From contig NZ_JAFHAP010000004.1 of the NCBI RefSeq assembly GCF_016938855.1, positions 372,001 to 436,000 of the forward strand: DNA of 64,000 nucleotides, given 5' to 3'. This DNA is from Polycladomyces zharkentensis. Its GTDB lineage: Bacteria; Bacillota; Bacilli; Thermoactinomycetales; JIR-001. Shown here piece after piece: positions 26,757 to 36,392 of this stretch. The first letter of the stretch is position 1. Each line of letters starts with the position of its first letter. The notes below the pieces were generated by a model. That model had not been told where the DNA came from, ran no database searches, and was given only the letters and a program-made list of their open reading frames with translations. Made by a program: the position numbers and the translations under genes.

Positions 26757-27668
26757 ATGAACCGTCCGGTTGCCAAAGGAATGTTTTACGGTGGAATCGG
26801 TGTGGTCAGTTTCAGTCTTACATTGCCTTTCACCCGCATGGTTGTCGCCCATTGGCCCCCGGTATTCGTCGGTCTGGGCAGGGCGGTGATCGCAGCGCTT
26901 TTGGCGGGCATCCTGTTGTGGGCCAAACGGCCCCCTCTTCCGAAACGCGGTCAATGGCAACCGCTTTTCAGCGTTGCCCTCGGCGTCATTATCGGTTTCC
27001 CCGTTTTGAGTGCATGGGCCATGACCCGTGTCCCTTCCTCCCACGGTGCCGTCGTTTTGGCTTTGCTGCCGTTGGTGACTGCCGGTTTGGGTGCATGGCG
27101 GGCTGGGGAACGGCCGTCCCGACTCTTTTGGGTCTGCAGTGCGGGAGGATGTTTGATCGTGTTGTGGTATACCTGGCAAGAAGCGGGATTTGGCGGATGG
27201 CGCACCGCAGACTGGGCATTGTTGGGTGCCGTCTTGTCCGCCGCTTGGGGATATGCGGAAGGAGGCAAACTGTCCCGCGAGATGGGTGGATGGCAAGTGA
27301 TCAGTTGGGCACTGGTTCTTTCGTTTCCGCTGCTCATCGTTCCGACAGTTTGGATGATCGTGCCCGGGATGATGGATGTTCCGATGCACGTGTGGGGGGC
27401 TTTTTTATACTTGGCCTTGGTCAGCCAGTTTCTCGGTTTTTTCTTCTGGTACGCCGGACTGGCCCAAGGCGGCATCGCCCGTGTCAGTCAACTGCAATAC
27501 CTGCAACCGTTTTTCACGATTTTGTTTTCGGCGGTGATGCTGGGGGAAATGATCACATGGCAATCCGTCGTCGCAGCGCTGGCGGTCGTCTTGCTGGTCG
27601 CTTACGGCAAGGAAACGGCGAACGCTCCTTCCGGACAGAAAGTCCATCGCGATAACGATCTCAGATGA
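26757..27668 (+). CDS. EamA/DMT-family transporter
   Basis: 303-residue membrane protein with ten hydrophobic segments arranged as two EamA repeats (first PVAKGMFYGGIGVVSFSLT, second starting GGWRTADWALLGAVLSAAWG). The drug/metabolite transporter superfamily exports amino acids, riboflavin or other small metabolites; the substrate here is unknown. GGGGG lies 7 bases before the ATG. The shared intergenic region with the divergent XRE-cupin regulator contains AT-rich overlapping promoter-like sequences (TTGTAT...TACACT on this strand). Confidence 0.85.
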   Translation: MNRPVAKGMFYGGIGVVSFSLTLPFTRMVVAHWPPVFVGLGRAVIAALLAGILLWAKRPPLPKRGQWQPLFSVALGVIIGFPVLSAWAMTRVPSSHGAVVLALLPLVTAGLGAWRAGERPSRLFWVCSAGGCLIVLWYTWQEAGFGGWRTADWALLGAVLSAAWGYAEGGKLSREMGGWQVISWALVLSFPLLIVPTVWMIVPGMMDVPMHVWGAFLYLALVSQFLGFFFWYAGLAQGGIARVSQLQYLQPFFTILFSAVMLGEMITWQSVVAALAVVLLVAYGKETANAPSGQKVHRDNDLR

Positions 27669-27685
27669 TGGAAATCGATTCCAGC

Positions 27686-27890
27686 TCGTGCTTGGTAATA
27701 TCGCGCACTCGCTTCGGCCAGCACCTGCGCCCTGCAAAAGAAGAAAGTGCAGGGCGCGGACAAAGTACGCTTTCCTTTAGAGGAAACTGCCCGCGAATGT
27801 ATTCCTGCACTTTTTCCGGGGCTCCGTTCGGCCAGGCTCAGGTGGCCGCTCACCTGGAAAATCATTGCCCTCTGATAAAATCGCTTTCAC
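27686..27890 (+). repeat. Family A repeat, copy A7
   Basis: Aligns with A2 from the left inner region (CACCTGCGCCCTGCAAAAGA) through the core GGCGCGGACAAAGTACGCTT, AGAGGAAACTGCCCGCGA and TTCCTGCACTTTTTCCGGGG, to the end GGAAAATCATTGCCCTCTGA. It adds a perfect internal hairpin GCGCCCTGCA/TGCAGGGCGC. It fills the gap between the EamA gene and the amidohydrolase remnant. Confidence 0.7.
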
Positions 27891-27930
27891 ATTCTATTCC
27901 GCTTGAAAAACGATGGAGGAGTCAACCCCG

Positions 27931-28227
27931 TCAACCGTGCAACAGCTTCCATGCTCCGTGTACCAGTGCGGTCACCCCGATCGCCAATGTATCTTCATCG
28001 ATGGTGAATCGTGGGTGGTGGTGCGGGTACACGGCTCCCTTGTCCGGGTTTCCGGCACCAATGAAGAGAAACGTTCCCGGTGTCACTTGTTGATAGGCGG
28101 AAAAATCTTCTCCGACCATCGACGTCTTCACCCGTTCGATTATTTCTTCCCCCAGCGCTTCGACAACCGCTTCTTCCACCGCACGCGTCACGGTTTTATC
28201 GTTGATCACCGGAAATAAATATGGCAT
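27931..28227 (-). pseudogene. 3' fragment of an M20-family amidohydrolase
   Basis: About 98 residues that correspond to the C-terminal part of M20D amidohydrolase/carboxypeptidase enzymes. The metal-site region SMVGEDFSAYQQVTPGTFLF is followed by GAGNPDKGAVYPHHHPRF and IDEDTLAIGV, which is the normal family ending. The N-terminal two-thirds, including most metal ligands, are absent. At about 28228 the sequence changes to low-GC DNA that carries an unrelated gene on the other strand. It is therefore a truncated, non-functional remnant. Confidence 0.8.
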
Positions 28228-28254
28228 TGAAATTCGTTTCAGGGAGGAATAACA

Positions 28255-28719
28255 ATGCAATTAACACCGGAAATCAAAGTGGCATTAGAGAATATTCAAT
28301 TTATTGAGAGGTACCAAAACTTGTCTATGAAGTATAATTTTGATGAAGAATTTTTATATGACAATCATGAGGTATTGCGTATATTTAATGAGTTGGGTTA
28401 TCATGCCCGTTTCGACAAGAGAGAAAATTTCTTTCAAATTGCGGAGGAAGGGTCTCCTTATCAATTTAAATTCAACATCTCTCTCAAATATAGTCTATTA
28501 GAGTTCATATGGGTAGTACGGAAGGATGGGAAGTTACTTACAGGTAGTCCGTGGGATATCTTAAAGCGATTATTAGATGGGACAGATGAAAATGTAAGGG
28601 CGCCCGTATTTCGTAATTATAATGACTTGAAAGAAATATTAAAAGAGGCGTTTTCGATGTATGAGGATTTTAAGCGAGAATTGCTTTCTGTCTACAGAAA
28701 TGAGAAACGGAATGCATAA
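28255..28719 (+). CDS. Hypothetical protein in a low-GC island
   Basis: 154 residues, unrecognised. It is helical and charged, beginning MQLTPEIKVALENIQF, with an aromatic central region (FKFNISLKYSLLEFIWVV) and an amphipathic C-terminal helix (LKEILKEAFSMYEDFKRELL). GGGAGG precedes the ATG by 7 bases. Codon use is strongly A/T-ending, unlike the neighbouring genes, which points to recent acquisition. The general character is that of a small cytoplasmic immunity or accessory protein, but no family could be named and that idea is speculative. Confidence 0.65.
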   Translation: MQLTPEIKVALENIQFIERYQNLSMKYNFDEEFLYDNHEVLRIFNELGYHARFDKRENFFQIAEEGSPYQFKFNISLKYSLLEFIWVVRKDGKLLTGSPWDILKRLLDGTDENVRAPVFRNYNDLKEILKEAFSMYEDFKRELLSVYRNEKRNA

Positions 28720-28859
28720 CGTTTGATGATGTGGTCATAGTCTGTATACACCAAATGAAGAGATACACTACTTCAAAAACAAAAGTACGTTATCTTTTCT
28801 TTTTTGAATGAGAAAGGATAACGTGCAATTTTCATATTGATAAACAGTCATGATATCAG

Positions 28860-29160
28860 ACACAGGTCTTTTTGTTAGTATCATTTAAGACCAGCATATC
28901 AGCAATACCTTGCGGAAGTTTGAAATCGGCAAAATTGAGTGATATCCATGCCAAAACTGTTTCATCCATGGGGCGCCTAGTAAATCGCTTTTAAATCGTC
29001 TTTCCCAGTAATTGCATCCTGTAATCCCAAAATGCAAACCCCATAGCTTCTTTCTCCCCATATGGCCCAGTTCATGGAAGAAGGTAACCAAATCATTAAA
29101 AGAGTGGTACAGTACTGCATCTGCCGGTCTTTCCTTCGGTCCTGATGCAAGCCCAGTCGG
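28860..29160 (-). pseudogene. Frameshifted low-GC gene remnant
   Basis: The minus strand shows two overlapping reading segments that look like one broken protein. The upstream part is VLYHSFNDLVTFFHELGHMG (with an HELGH metal-site-like motif) followed by RKKLWGLHFG. The downstream part, in another frame, is MDETVLAWISLNFADFKLPQ, ending IADMLVLNDTNKKTCV and a stop near 28864. A shift near 28975-28990 would join them. Family unknown. The rest of the 520-base gap upstream of the hemZ terminator holds nothing recognised. Confidence 0.4.
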
Positions 29161-29167
29161 AAATAAA

Positions 29168-29210
29168 CCTCGCCAATAAAAAACCCCGCCGCTTCAAAAA
29201 AGCGGTGAGG
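29168..29210 (-). terminator. Rho-independent terminator of hemZ
   Basis: The minus strand reads ACCGCTT-TTTTG-AAGCGGCGGGG followed by TTTTTTATT, 30 bases after the hemZ stop. Confidence 0.85.
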
Positions 29211-29238
29211 CTTCGGTTTCCCCCTGAACCGCGACATA

Positions 29239-30738
29239 CTATCCGTATGCTTCGGAGAGTGCGCGCAATTTTTCCGGGATCATCGTCCGGTACGTGTCGA
29301 TGTACGCTTGTGGTTCTTTCGGATTGGCCCAGCGGCTCACCTTGGACGTTCCCGGCGGGATGATTTTGCTTACCGCCCCGCATCCCAATCCGATGATCGT
29401 GTGCCGCTCTTCCATGATGATAATGTTGTACAAACTTTCATGGCCGGGCAATGCGTAACCGACATTTTCCTGGTTGCCCAGGATGTTTTTTTGCCGGTAC
29501 AGATAGTACGGAACATACCCCGCCTGCTTGGTCCACTCCCGGGCCAGGTTGACCATATCGGCCACTTCGTCCCGTTCTGCCACACGGTATTTCCGCTTGT
29601 TCCGGGTCATGGTGGAACCGCGTTTAAATGATAACGTGTGTACGGTGAGCGACTCTGGCCGCAACTGTTCCACGATGCGCAAGTTTTCGCGGAACGTCTC
29701 CAAACCTTCTCCGGGCAAGCCGATGATCAGATCCATATTGATGTTGTTCATGCCCATCTCACGGGCCAGCGCGAATTTGGTCAGCGTCTCTTCCACCGTA
29801 TGGTGACGGCCGATCGCCTTCAGTGTTTCGTTTCGGAAACTTTGCGGGTTGATACTGATCCGGTCGACTTGCCACTTCTTCAGCACGTTCAGTTTTTCTT
29901 CATCAATCGTGTCCGGGCGGCCGGCTTCCACCGTCCATTCCCGCACGCCGTCAAACGCACGGAACGAGTGCTTCATCCGGGAGAACAAAGCATCCAATTG
30001 CTCCGCGGAAATGGAAGTGGGCGTACCCCCGCCGAAATACACGGTCGTAATCGGCAATCCCTGCCGGTTCAACCACTCACCCACCGCCGCAATCTCCTCG
30101 TGAAGGCCTTCCAGAAACGCGGTGACCGAGCCGTTGCGTCCCTGGATCGCATAGGCGGGAAAGGTGCAGTACGCACACTTGGTAGGACAAAACGGGATGC
30201 CGATATAGAGACTGACTTCCCGATCCAGTTCATACAAATCCGGCAAAACAGCCAGTTGTCGGTCGACGATCTCCTCCAGCAAGGCGATTTTCTCCGGCTG
30301 AATCAGGTACTCCGATTGCAGGTGACGACGGATTTCTTCCTTCCCATAACCGGCCAACAACAGCATGTGGAACAGTTTGGTGGGGCGCACGCCGGTCAGA
30401 ATCCCCCAAGGCTGCACCACACCTGTGGCTTCCTGCAATACACGCAACCAAGCGTGGTTGATCGCCTGTTTCATTTTTTTGCGGCGCTCCCGACCGGAAA
30501 GCGTCGACGGAACTTGTTTGGTATGTGCCGCCGACCAACGTTGCCCGTCATCCGAGTCCGCCATTTCCACTGCCGCTTCTATGGTATCGCCATGATCTTC
30601 CACCCGAACGGCGAGCCTCATATCCGGCCGCGGTTCGTCATTCGTCACCACTTTTGCCTCACCGAAAAACAGCCCGGCAATCAGTTCAATATCCCGATAA
30701 AAGGTGTCATCCACCCCAAACACGCGAATCCGTTTCAT
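29239..30738 (-). CDS. hemZ: Coproporphyrinogen III oxidase-like radical SAM protein HemZ
   Basis: 499-residue HemN-superfamily protein of the HemZ type. It has a roughly 170-residue N-terminal extension typical of HemZ, then the radical SAM cluster motif CPTKCAYCTF near residue 185, the SAM-binding YFGGGTPTS, and a HemN C-terminal domain (LSFKRGSTMTRNKRKY). HemZ is associated with oxygen-independent haem synthesis in B. subtilis, although its precise activity is debated. The ATG at 30738 has only a weak AGGGGCG site. It is transcribed alone and ends at a clear terminator. Confidence 0.88.
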   Translation of the reverse strand: MKRIRVFGVDDTFYRDIELIAGLFFGEAKVVTNDEPRPDMRLAVRVEDHGDTIEAAVEMADSDDGQRWSAAHTKQVPSTLSGRERRKKMKQAINHAWLRVLQEATGVVQPWGILTGVRPTKLFHMLLLAGYGKEEIRRHLQSEYLIQPEKIALLEEIVDRQLAVLPDLYELDREVSLYIGIPFCPTKCAYCTFPAYAIQGRNGSVTAFLEGLHEEIAAVGEWLNRQGLPITTVYFGGGTPTSISAEQLDALFSRMKHSFRAFDGVREWTVEAGRPDTIDEEKLNVLKKWQVDRISINPQSFRNETLKAIGRHHTVEETLTKFALAREMGMNNINMDLIIGLPGEGLETFRENLRIVEQLRPESLTVHTLSFKRGSTMTRNKRKYRVAERDEVADMVNLAREWTKQAGYVPYYLYRQKNILGNQENVGYALPGHESLYNIIIMEERHTIIGLGCGAVSKIIPPGTSKVSRWANPKEPQAYIDTYRTMIPEKLRALSEAYG

Positions 30739-31130
30739 ATCGTTCGCACACGCCCCTGTGCCCGGTAACGTGCACGTTCCCCCTTTATCTCACCATTTCC
30801 GTCAATCTTCCCTCAGTCTAGCCGAGATAACAAAAGAAATCAATGCATCTGTCAACGGCAACGTGGCGGCCACGACCACGCAGATGGCAAGGAAAGGAGG
30901 ACCGATCGACGGTAAGCCTCGCACTCTTCCGTTGGGGGATGTGTATGGTTGTTCGGGTCGGCGGTGAAATGTTGACACCCTTGTTCAGACATCGCACCTG
31001 CTTTGGGCAACCGACGCAAAGCGATCCCTCCTTTCTGAGTGATCGCTCTTAATGTGCCCGGTTCGCCAAAAAAAGATCGGCAGGTGGAAACCCGCAGTCG
31101 TCGAAAAAGGAAGGATGGGTAGCATGCGTC
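30739..31130. other. Gene-free stretch upstream of hemZ and beyond tkt
   Basis: No credible gene was seen. A 7-bp perfect inverted repeat AGCGATC/GATCGCT lies at about 31019-31046. The region GGAAAGGAGGACCG near 30890 resembles a ribosome-binding site but leads into no protein-like frame. It may hold the hemZ promoter. Confidence 0.4.
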
Positions 31131-31132
31131 AC

Positions 31133-31163
31133 AAAAAAATCCGGTTGTCCGCAAACAACCGGG
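31133..31163 (-). terminator. Rho-independent terminator of tkt
   Basis: The minus strand reads CCGGTTGT-TTGCGG-ACAACCGG followed by ATTTTTTTG. It is 200 bases beyond the tkt stop. Two further inverted repeats lie between (GGGCCCGAATTTCC/GGAAATTCGAGCCC at 31267-31309 and CGGTTGTC/GACAACCG at 31331-31352), without T-runs. Confidence 0.75.
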
Positions 31164-31175
31164 AGACTGCGAAAT

Positions 31176-31286
31176 CCACTCGCGTTTTCGGGTGAGCCGC
31201 TTTCCCTCTCGCTCCTCTTTTGCAAACTCCAAGGTCGCTTGGGACGGCCACCCCATTAAAGGGGAACGGGCCCGAATTTCCCGTCC
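31176..31286 (+). repeat. Family B repeat, copy B1
   Basis: About 110 bases that align with 50762-50880. Shared sequence includes CCA(C/T)TCGCG, TTT(C/T)GGGTG(A/T)GCC, TTTCCC, CTCCT, GCAAA, GGTCGC and CCACCC...GGGGAA, then TTCCCGT. It lies in the 3' region of tkt. Confidence 0.55.
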
Positions 31287-31362
31287 GAGCGGATACAGGA
31301 AATTCGAGCCCGCGTACTTTGCCAACAATCAGCCGGTTGTCTTCCCGACAACCGACTTTTCC

Positions 31363-33372
31363 TCAACCCAACAGCTGCTCTACCTGTGCGACCACATTTT
31401 CGACGGTGAAACCGTACTCTTTCATGACAAGGGAACCCGGCGCGGATGCACCGAAACGGTCCACCCCGATCACGGCTCCCCGTTCACCGACGTAACGGTC
31501 CCATCCCATCGGATGTGCCGCTTCGATGGCGACGCGCACAGAGACTTCTTTGGGCAGAACGGACTGCCGATACTCTTGGGACTGCTGATCAAACCGTTCG
31601 CGGCAAGGCATGCTGACCACACGTACGTGAATCCCTTTTTCGGCCAATTGTTTTTGCGCCCGCACCGCCAAGCTGACTTCGGAACCGGTCGCGATCAGGA
31701 TCGCTTGCGGACGGCCGTTCGCCGCTTCGGACAGTACGTAGGCACCACGACGCACGCCGTCTTTTGCCAATTCGGCCGTTCCTTCCAACACCGGCAAGTT
31801 TTGCCGCGTCAGGATCAACGCCGTCGGGCCGTCCTGTTCTTCCATGGCCAACCGCCAGGCTGCCATCGTTTCGTTGGCATCCGCCGGGCGAATCACCTTC
31901 AAGCCCGGAATGAGGCGAAGTGACGGGATTTGCTCGATCGGTTCGTGTGTGGGTCCGTCTTCCCCGACTGCGATGCTGTCGTGTGTAAAGACATAGGTCA
32001 CCGGGAGCTGCATCAGGGCCGCCAAGCGGATGGACGGACGCAGATAGTCAGAGAACACCAGGAATGTAGCGCCGTACGGACGGACACCGCCATGCAGCGC
32101 CATCCCGTTGAGCGCCGCACCCATGCCGTGTTCCCGTACACCGAACCAAACATTGCGCCCCGTATAGTCTTCGGAGCCGAAAATCCCTTCCTCTTTCATC
32201 GTCGTATTGTTGGACGAAGCCAGGTCAGCCGAGCCGCCGAACAAGGTCGGCACGTTTTTGGCAAGGGCGTTGATCGCTTCGCCGGACGATTTGCGTGTGG
32301 CCATCCCTTTGTCATCCGCAGGGAAGACGGGCAGATCGCGATCCCATCCCTCCGGCAGTCGACCCGCAATGGCCAGATCCAGCTCTGCGGCCAGTTCCGG
32401 ATACGCCTCGCGGTACGATTCCATGAGGCGGTTCCACTCCGCTTCCGCCTGCTTGGCGTTTTCTTTCCATTCGGCGAAGTGTCGGCGCACTTCCTCCGGG
32501 ATAAAGAACGGCTCGTCGGACGGCCAGCCGTATGCCTTCCGCACCAGCGCGGCTTCCTCTGCTCCGAGCGGCGCCCCGTGCACTTTGTGCGTACCCGCTT
32601 TGTTGGGGCTGCCGTACCCGATGGTGGTTTTCACCTCGATCAAGGACGGGCGGTCCGTGACGGCTTGCGCTTCGCGAATGGCCGCACTCAACGCATCCAA
32701 ATCATCCTCGTCATCCACTTTGAGCACGTGCCAACCGTAGGCCTCGAAGCGTTTTTTCACATCTTCGCTGAAGGCCAACGCCAAATCGCCGTCCAGTGAA
32801 ATGTCGTTGGAATCGTACAGCACGATCAACTTGCCCAGTTTCAAATGACCCGCCAACGAAGCGGCTTCCGCGGCCACACCTTCCATCAAGTCGCCGTCGC
32901 TGGCGATGACGTAGGTGTAGTGATCCACGACCGGGAAGTTCTCCCGGTTGAATTTGGCCGCCAAATGGCGCTCCGCCATCGCCATCCCCACCGCCATTGA
33001 AATCCCTTGGCCGAGCGGGCCGGTTGTCGCTTCGACACCCGGAGTGTGACCAAATTCCGGGTGACCCGGTGTCCGACTGCCCCATTGACGGAACTGCTTC
33101 AACTCTTCCATGGGCAGATCATAACCGGTCAGATGCAACAAGCTGTACAGCATGGCGGAACCGTGTCCCGCGGACAGCACGAAGCGGTCCCGGTTGAACC
33201 ACTGCGGGTTGTCCGGATTGTGACGCATAAATTTGGTCCACAGTACATAAGCCATCGGTGCCGCTCCCATCGGCATGCCGGGGTGGCCCGAATTGGCCTT
33301 TTCCACCATGTCGATCGACAGCACGCGAATGGCGTTGATGGCCATTTTTTCAATCGGGTTGGATGTGGTCAT
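31363..33372 (-). CDS. tkt: Transketolase
   Basis: 669-residue ThDP enzyme of the pentose phosphate pathway. It has the N-terminal [18 protein letters not shown], the ThDP-binding motif [18 protein letters not shown] near residue 155 ending in the Asn of YDSNDIS, the pyrimidine-binding domain with [19 protein letters not shown], and the substrate His in [17 protein letters not shown]. Length is normal. GAGGAGG precedes the ATG. Monocistronic, followed by a terminator further downstream. Confidence 0.97.
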   Translation of the reverse strand: MTTSNPIEKMAINAIRVLSIDMVEKANSGHPGMPMGAAPMAYVLWTKFMRHNPDNPQWFNRDRFVLSAGHGSAMLYSLLHLTGYDLPMEELKQFRQWGSRTPGHPEFGHTPGVEATTGPLGQGISMAVGMAMAERHLAAKFNRENFPVVDHYTYVIASDGDLMEGVAAEAASLAGHLKLGKLIVLYDSNDISLDGDLALAFSEDVKKRFEAYGWHVLKVDDEDDLDALSAAIREAQAVTDRPSLIEVKTTIGYGSPNKAGTHKVHGAPLGAEEAALVRKAYGWPSDEPFFIPEEVRRHFAEWKENAKQAEAEWNRLMESYREAYPELAAELDLAIAGRLPEGWDRDLPVFPADDKGMATRKSSGEAINALAKNVPTLFGGSADLASSNNTTMKEEGIFGSEDYTGRNVWFGVREHGMGAALNGMALHGGVRPYGATFLVFSDYLRPSIRLAALMQLPVTYVFTHDSIAVGEDGPTHEPIEQIPSLRLIPGLKVIRPADANETMAAWRLAMEEQDGPTALILTRQNLPVLEGTAELAKDGVRRGAYVLSEAANGRPQAILIATGSEVSLAVRAQKQLAEKGIHVRVVSMPCRERFDQQSQEYRQSVLPKEVSVRVAIEAAHPMGWDRYVGERGAVIGVDRFGASAPGSLVMKEYGFTVENVVAQVEQLLG

Positions 33373-33444
33373 CTCGATTGCTCCTCCTCACGTACCCACA
33401 CGTTCTGTGACTGTCCAGATCATTATATCACAGTATGACCGGGT

Positions 33445-33891
33445 TTACTTGGGCTTGCTTTCCAGCAGGATGGTGACCGGACCGTCATTGGTCAGCTCCA
33501 CTTGCATCATGGCGCCGAACACGCCCGTTTCCACCCGTACACCATGCTCCCTGAGCAGTTGATTGAACCGGTCGTAAAGGACGGCCGCCTTTTCCGGTCG
33601 GGCCGCCGCCATAAAATTGGGCCGACGCCCTTTCCGGCAATCACCGTAAAGCGTAAACTGCGAAACCGACAAAATGCTCCCTTCCACATCCAGCAGGGAG
33701 CGGTTCATCTTGCCTTCCTCATCTTCGAAAATCCGAAGGTGTACCACTTTTTCCGCCAAGTATCTCAGATCTTCCTCATCGTCACCTTCGGTGAATCCGA
33801 CCAGCAGAACCAAACCGTGGTCGATTTGGCCGACAATGTTGCCCTCCACCTTGACCCGGGCTTCCTTCGCCCGTTGCAATACGATTCTCAC
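33445..33891 (-). CDS. dtd: D-aminoacyl-tRNA deacylase
   Basis: 148-residue DTD enzyme that hydrolyses D-aminoacyl-tRNA and Gly-tRNA-Ala, guarding translation. Both active-site motifs are present: [15 protein letters not shown] near residue 77 and the Gly-cisPro motif in NDGPVT near residue 137. The ATG follows GGAGGTCG. It starts 19 bases after rel, as in B. subtilis rel-dtd, and is surely co-transcribed. Confidence 0.96.
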   Translation of the reverse strand: MRIVLQRAKEARVKVEGNIVGQIDHGLVLLVGFTEGDDEEDLRYLAEKVVHLRIFEDEEGKMNRSLLDVEGSILSVSQFTLYGDCRKGRRPNFMAAARPEKAAVLYDRFNQLLREHGVRVETGVFGAMMQVELTNDGPVTILLESKPK

Positions 33892-33910
33892 AATCGACCT
33901 CCTGTTCTAC

Positions 33911-36067
33911 CTACTGCATGATGCGTCGCACACTGTAGATATCCCGGATGCGTTTGACCCGTTCCACCACCGACTGTAAATGATGAATGTTTCGGATCAG
34001 CAGTGTCATGTGAATCGTCGCCATGCCGTGGCGATCAGCCTTGCCGCTGACAGCGGTCAGATGCGTTTTGGTTTCGGATACGGCCTGCAATACTTCGTGA
34101 AGCAATCCCCGCCGATCCAAACCGGAAATCTCAATGTCCACATGATACGATTGCTCGCCTTCTCCTTCCCATTCCACCCCGATCATGCGTTCCGGTTCGA
34201 CTGATTGGATGTTGGGGCAGTCCTTGCGATGAACGGACACACCGCGTCCCCGGGTGACAAACCCGATGATTTCGTCGCCCGGTACGGGGTTGCAACAGCG
34301 GGACAGGCGCACCAACAGGTTGTCCACGCCCTTGACCCGAACGCCCTGTGCCACTTTTCGGCGCTGGGTCGGCATGTTTTTCACTTCGGGCAGAACGACG
34401 GGCACTTCATCCTCTTCCTGCTTCAAGCCTTCCGTCAACTTGTTGACGACCTGGGCCGTGGAGATGCCGCCGTAACCGACCGCGGCATACATATCTTCCT
34501 CATCCTGAAAATTGAACTTGGCAGCCGTTTCTTTCAGCCTTTCGGCCGTCAGCACCTCGCTCGGGTTGAAATCGTGCTTTCTCAACAGGGCCTCGATCAT
34601 CTCCTGCCCTTTGGCAACACTTTCCTCCCTGCGCTGCTTTTTGAACCAGCTGCGGATCTTGTTGCGGGCATGGGACGACTTGACGATCTTCAACCAGTCC
34701 TGGCTGGGACCGTAACTGTGCTTCGACGTGAGAATCTCCACGATATCGCCTGTTTTCAACTTGTGATCGAGCGGCACGATCTTCCCGTTCACCTTGGCAC
34801 CGATGCATTTGTTGCCCACTTCCGTGTGGATGCGGTAGGCAAAATCCAACGGTACCGATCCGGCCGGCAGTTCGATGACATCCCCTTTGGGTGTAAATAC
34901 GAACACGGAGTCGGAAAACAGATCCATCTTCAGGTTTTCCATGAACTCCGTGGCATCCTTGGCCTCTTGCTGCAATTCCATGATTTCGCGGAACCACTTC
35001 AATTTATCCTCAAAGGAACCCGGTTGGAAACTCTGCCCTTCTTTATATGCCCAGTGAGCCGCGATTCCATATTCGGCTGTTTGGTGCATCTCCTTGGTCC
35101 GGATCTGCACTTCGATCGGTTCCCCTTTCGGGCCGATCACGGTGGTATGCAGCGACTGGTACATGTTGGTCTTGGGCATGGCAATATAGTCCTTAAACCG
35201 ACCGGGCATCGGTTTCCATATGGTGTGAATAATCCCCAACACCGCATAGCAATCGCGAATCGTATCGACGATGACACGGACCGCCAGCAAGTCGTATATC
35301 TCGTTAAACTGCTTGTGCTGGGTGACCATTTTCTTGTAGATACTGTAAATGTGCTTGGGACGGCCTGAAATCTCCGCTTCGATTCCCGTTTGTTCCAGCC
35401 GTTCCCGGATCGTTCTCACCACTTGTTCGATGTATTGCTCACGCTCTGCCCGTTTTTTGCGCATCAAATTGACAATCCGGTAATATTGTTGAGGATTGAG
35501 ATAGCGTAACGCCGTATCCTCCAACTCCCACTTGATCCGGGAAATACCCAGACGGTGAGCCAACGGTGCGAAAATTTCCAACGTCTCGTTGGCGATGCGC
35601 CGTTGCTTTTCCTCGGGCAGGTGCTTCAGCGTGCGCATGTTGTGCAATCGGTCCGCCAGCTTGATCAGGATCACCCGGAAGTCCTGTGCCATTGCCACGA
35701 ACATCTTGCGGTGGTTTTCCGCCTGGTGTTCTTCGGTCGATTTATAATTCATCCGGATTTTCAGTTTCGTGACGCCGTCCACCAATTGCGTCACCGTTTC
35801 CCCGAACTCTTCTTTCAACGTGTCCAGCGTCACACCGGTATCTTCCACCACATCGTGCAACATGGCAGCCATCAGTGTGATCGCATCCATCTGCAGATCG
35901 ACCAGGATATCGGCCACAGCGACCGGATGATGGATATACGGTTCGCCCGATTTGCGAAACTGGCCTTCATGCGCTTTCTTCGCAAATCGATACGCTTTTT
36001 CCACCTTTTTCAGATCTTCTTCACTGAGATATCGTGCCGCTTTCTCCAAAAGATGCTCAATCGGCAT
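33911..36067 (-). CDS. rel: Bifunctional (p)ppGpp synthetase/hydrolase Rel
   Basis: 718-residue long RelA/SpoT homologue controlling the stringent response. The HD hydrolase domain is intact (HHPVAVADILVDL, MLHDVVEDTGVT). The synthetase domain has YDLLAVRVIVDTIRDCYAVLG and TTVIGPKGEPIEVQIRT. It is followed by TGS (VFTPKGDVIELPAGSVPLDF), zinc-finger/RIS and C-terminal ACT (YHVDIEISGLDRRGLLHEVL) domains. Catalytic His and Asp residues of HD are present, so both activities are expected. The ATG at 36067 has a GGGTG site 9 bases upstream. A GTG at 36079 is the alternative. Confidence 0.95.
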   Translation of the reverse strand: MPIEHLLEKAARYLSEEDLKKVEKAYRFAKKAHEGQFRKSGEPYIHHPVAVADILVDLQMDAITLMAAMLHDVVEDTGVTLDTLKEEFGETVTQLVDGVTKLKIRMNYKSTEEHQAENHRKMFVAMAQDFRVILIKLADRLHNMRTLKHLPEEKQRRIANETLEIFAPLAHRLGISRIKWELEDTALRYLNPQQYYRIVNLMRKKRAEREQYIEQVVRTIRERLEQTGIEAEISGRPKHIYSIYKKMVTQHKQFNEIYDLLAVRVIVDTIRDCYAVLGIIHTIWKPMPGRFKDYIAMPKTNMYQSLHTTVIGPKGEPIEVQIRTKEMHQTAEYGIAAHWAYKEGQSFQPGSFEDKLKWFREIMELQQEAKDATEFMENLKMDLFSDSVFVFTPKGDVIELPAGSVPLDFAYRIHTEVGNKCIGAKVNGKIVPLDHKLKTGDIVEILTSKHSYGPSQDWLKIVKSSHARNKIRSWFKKQRREESVAKGQEMIEALLRKHDFNPSEVLTAERLKETAAKFNFQDEEDMYAAVGYGGISTAQVVNKLTEGLKQEEDEVPVVLPEVKNMPTQRRKVAQGVRVKGVDNLLVRLSRCCNPVPGDEIIGFVTRGRGVSVHRKDCPNIQSVEPERMIGVEWEGEGEQSYHVDIEISGLDRRGLLHEVLQAVSETKTHLTAVSGKADRHGMATIHMTLLIRNIHHLQSVVERVKRIRDIYSVRRIMQ

Positions 36068-36315
36068 CGCCAGTTTCACCCGTTCAACATCCGAAGTTTT
36101 TCCTTTTATTATCTATTAAGGCAGATGGAAAGTAAAGAGGCAGTGAGAGATTCTCAGGGGATTGACAAAAGCTCGACACAGTCGGGATGGAGCCACCCTC
36201 GGAGTACGGGACGCATCATCCGGTCGCGTCTTTAAAAATGGAGGAAAAAACAGAGGAAAAATGGTGGAAAACCGGCAGAAGCCGTGTGCAAAGACCGGCA
36301 GAATGCCGGGGAAAG

Positions 36316-36364
36316 GTCGTCTCTCATCTTTCATTAACACCCTCGAAAAGATGAGAAACGACGC
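36316..36364. other. Long inverted repeat upstream of rel
   Basis: GTCGTCTCTCATCTTT and AAAGATGAGAAACGAC form a 16-bp stem with one mismatch around a 17-base loop. It lies in the 325-base gap between rel and the upstream membrane-protein gene. There is no long T-run on either side, so a terminator for the minus-strand membrane protein is possible but weak. No gene was seen in the gap. Confidence 0.6.
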
Positions 36365-36392
36365 TTCCGGCACTTCATCACTCTCGAATCGG

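Noticed and set aside
28255-29160. An intact toxin-immunity pair
   Set aside because: The two genes are convergent and the minus-strand partner is frameshifted. Neither belongs to a family I can name, so only a low-GC remnant is claimed.
30843-31052. Small plus-strand ORF before the tkt terminator
   Set aside because: Arg/Trp-rich translation with no family. The nearby GGAAAGGAGG does not lie at a suitable distance from a start codon.
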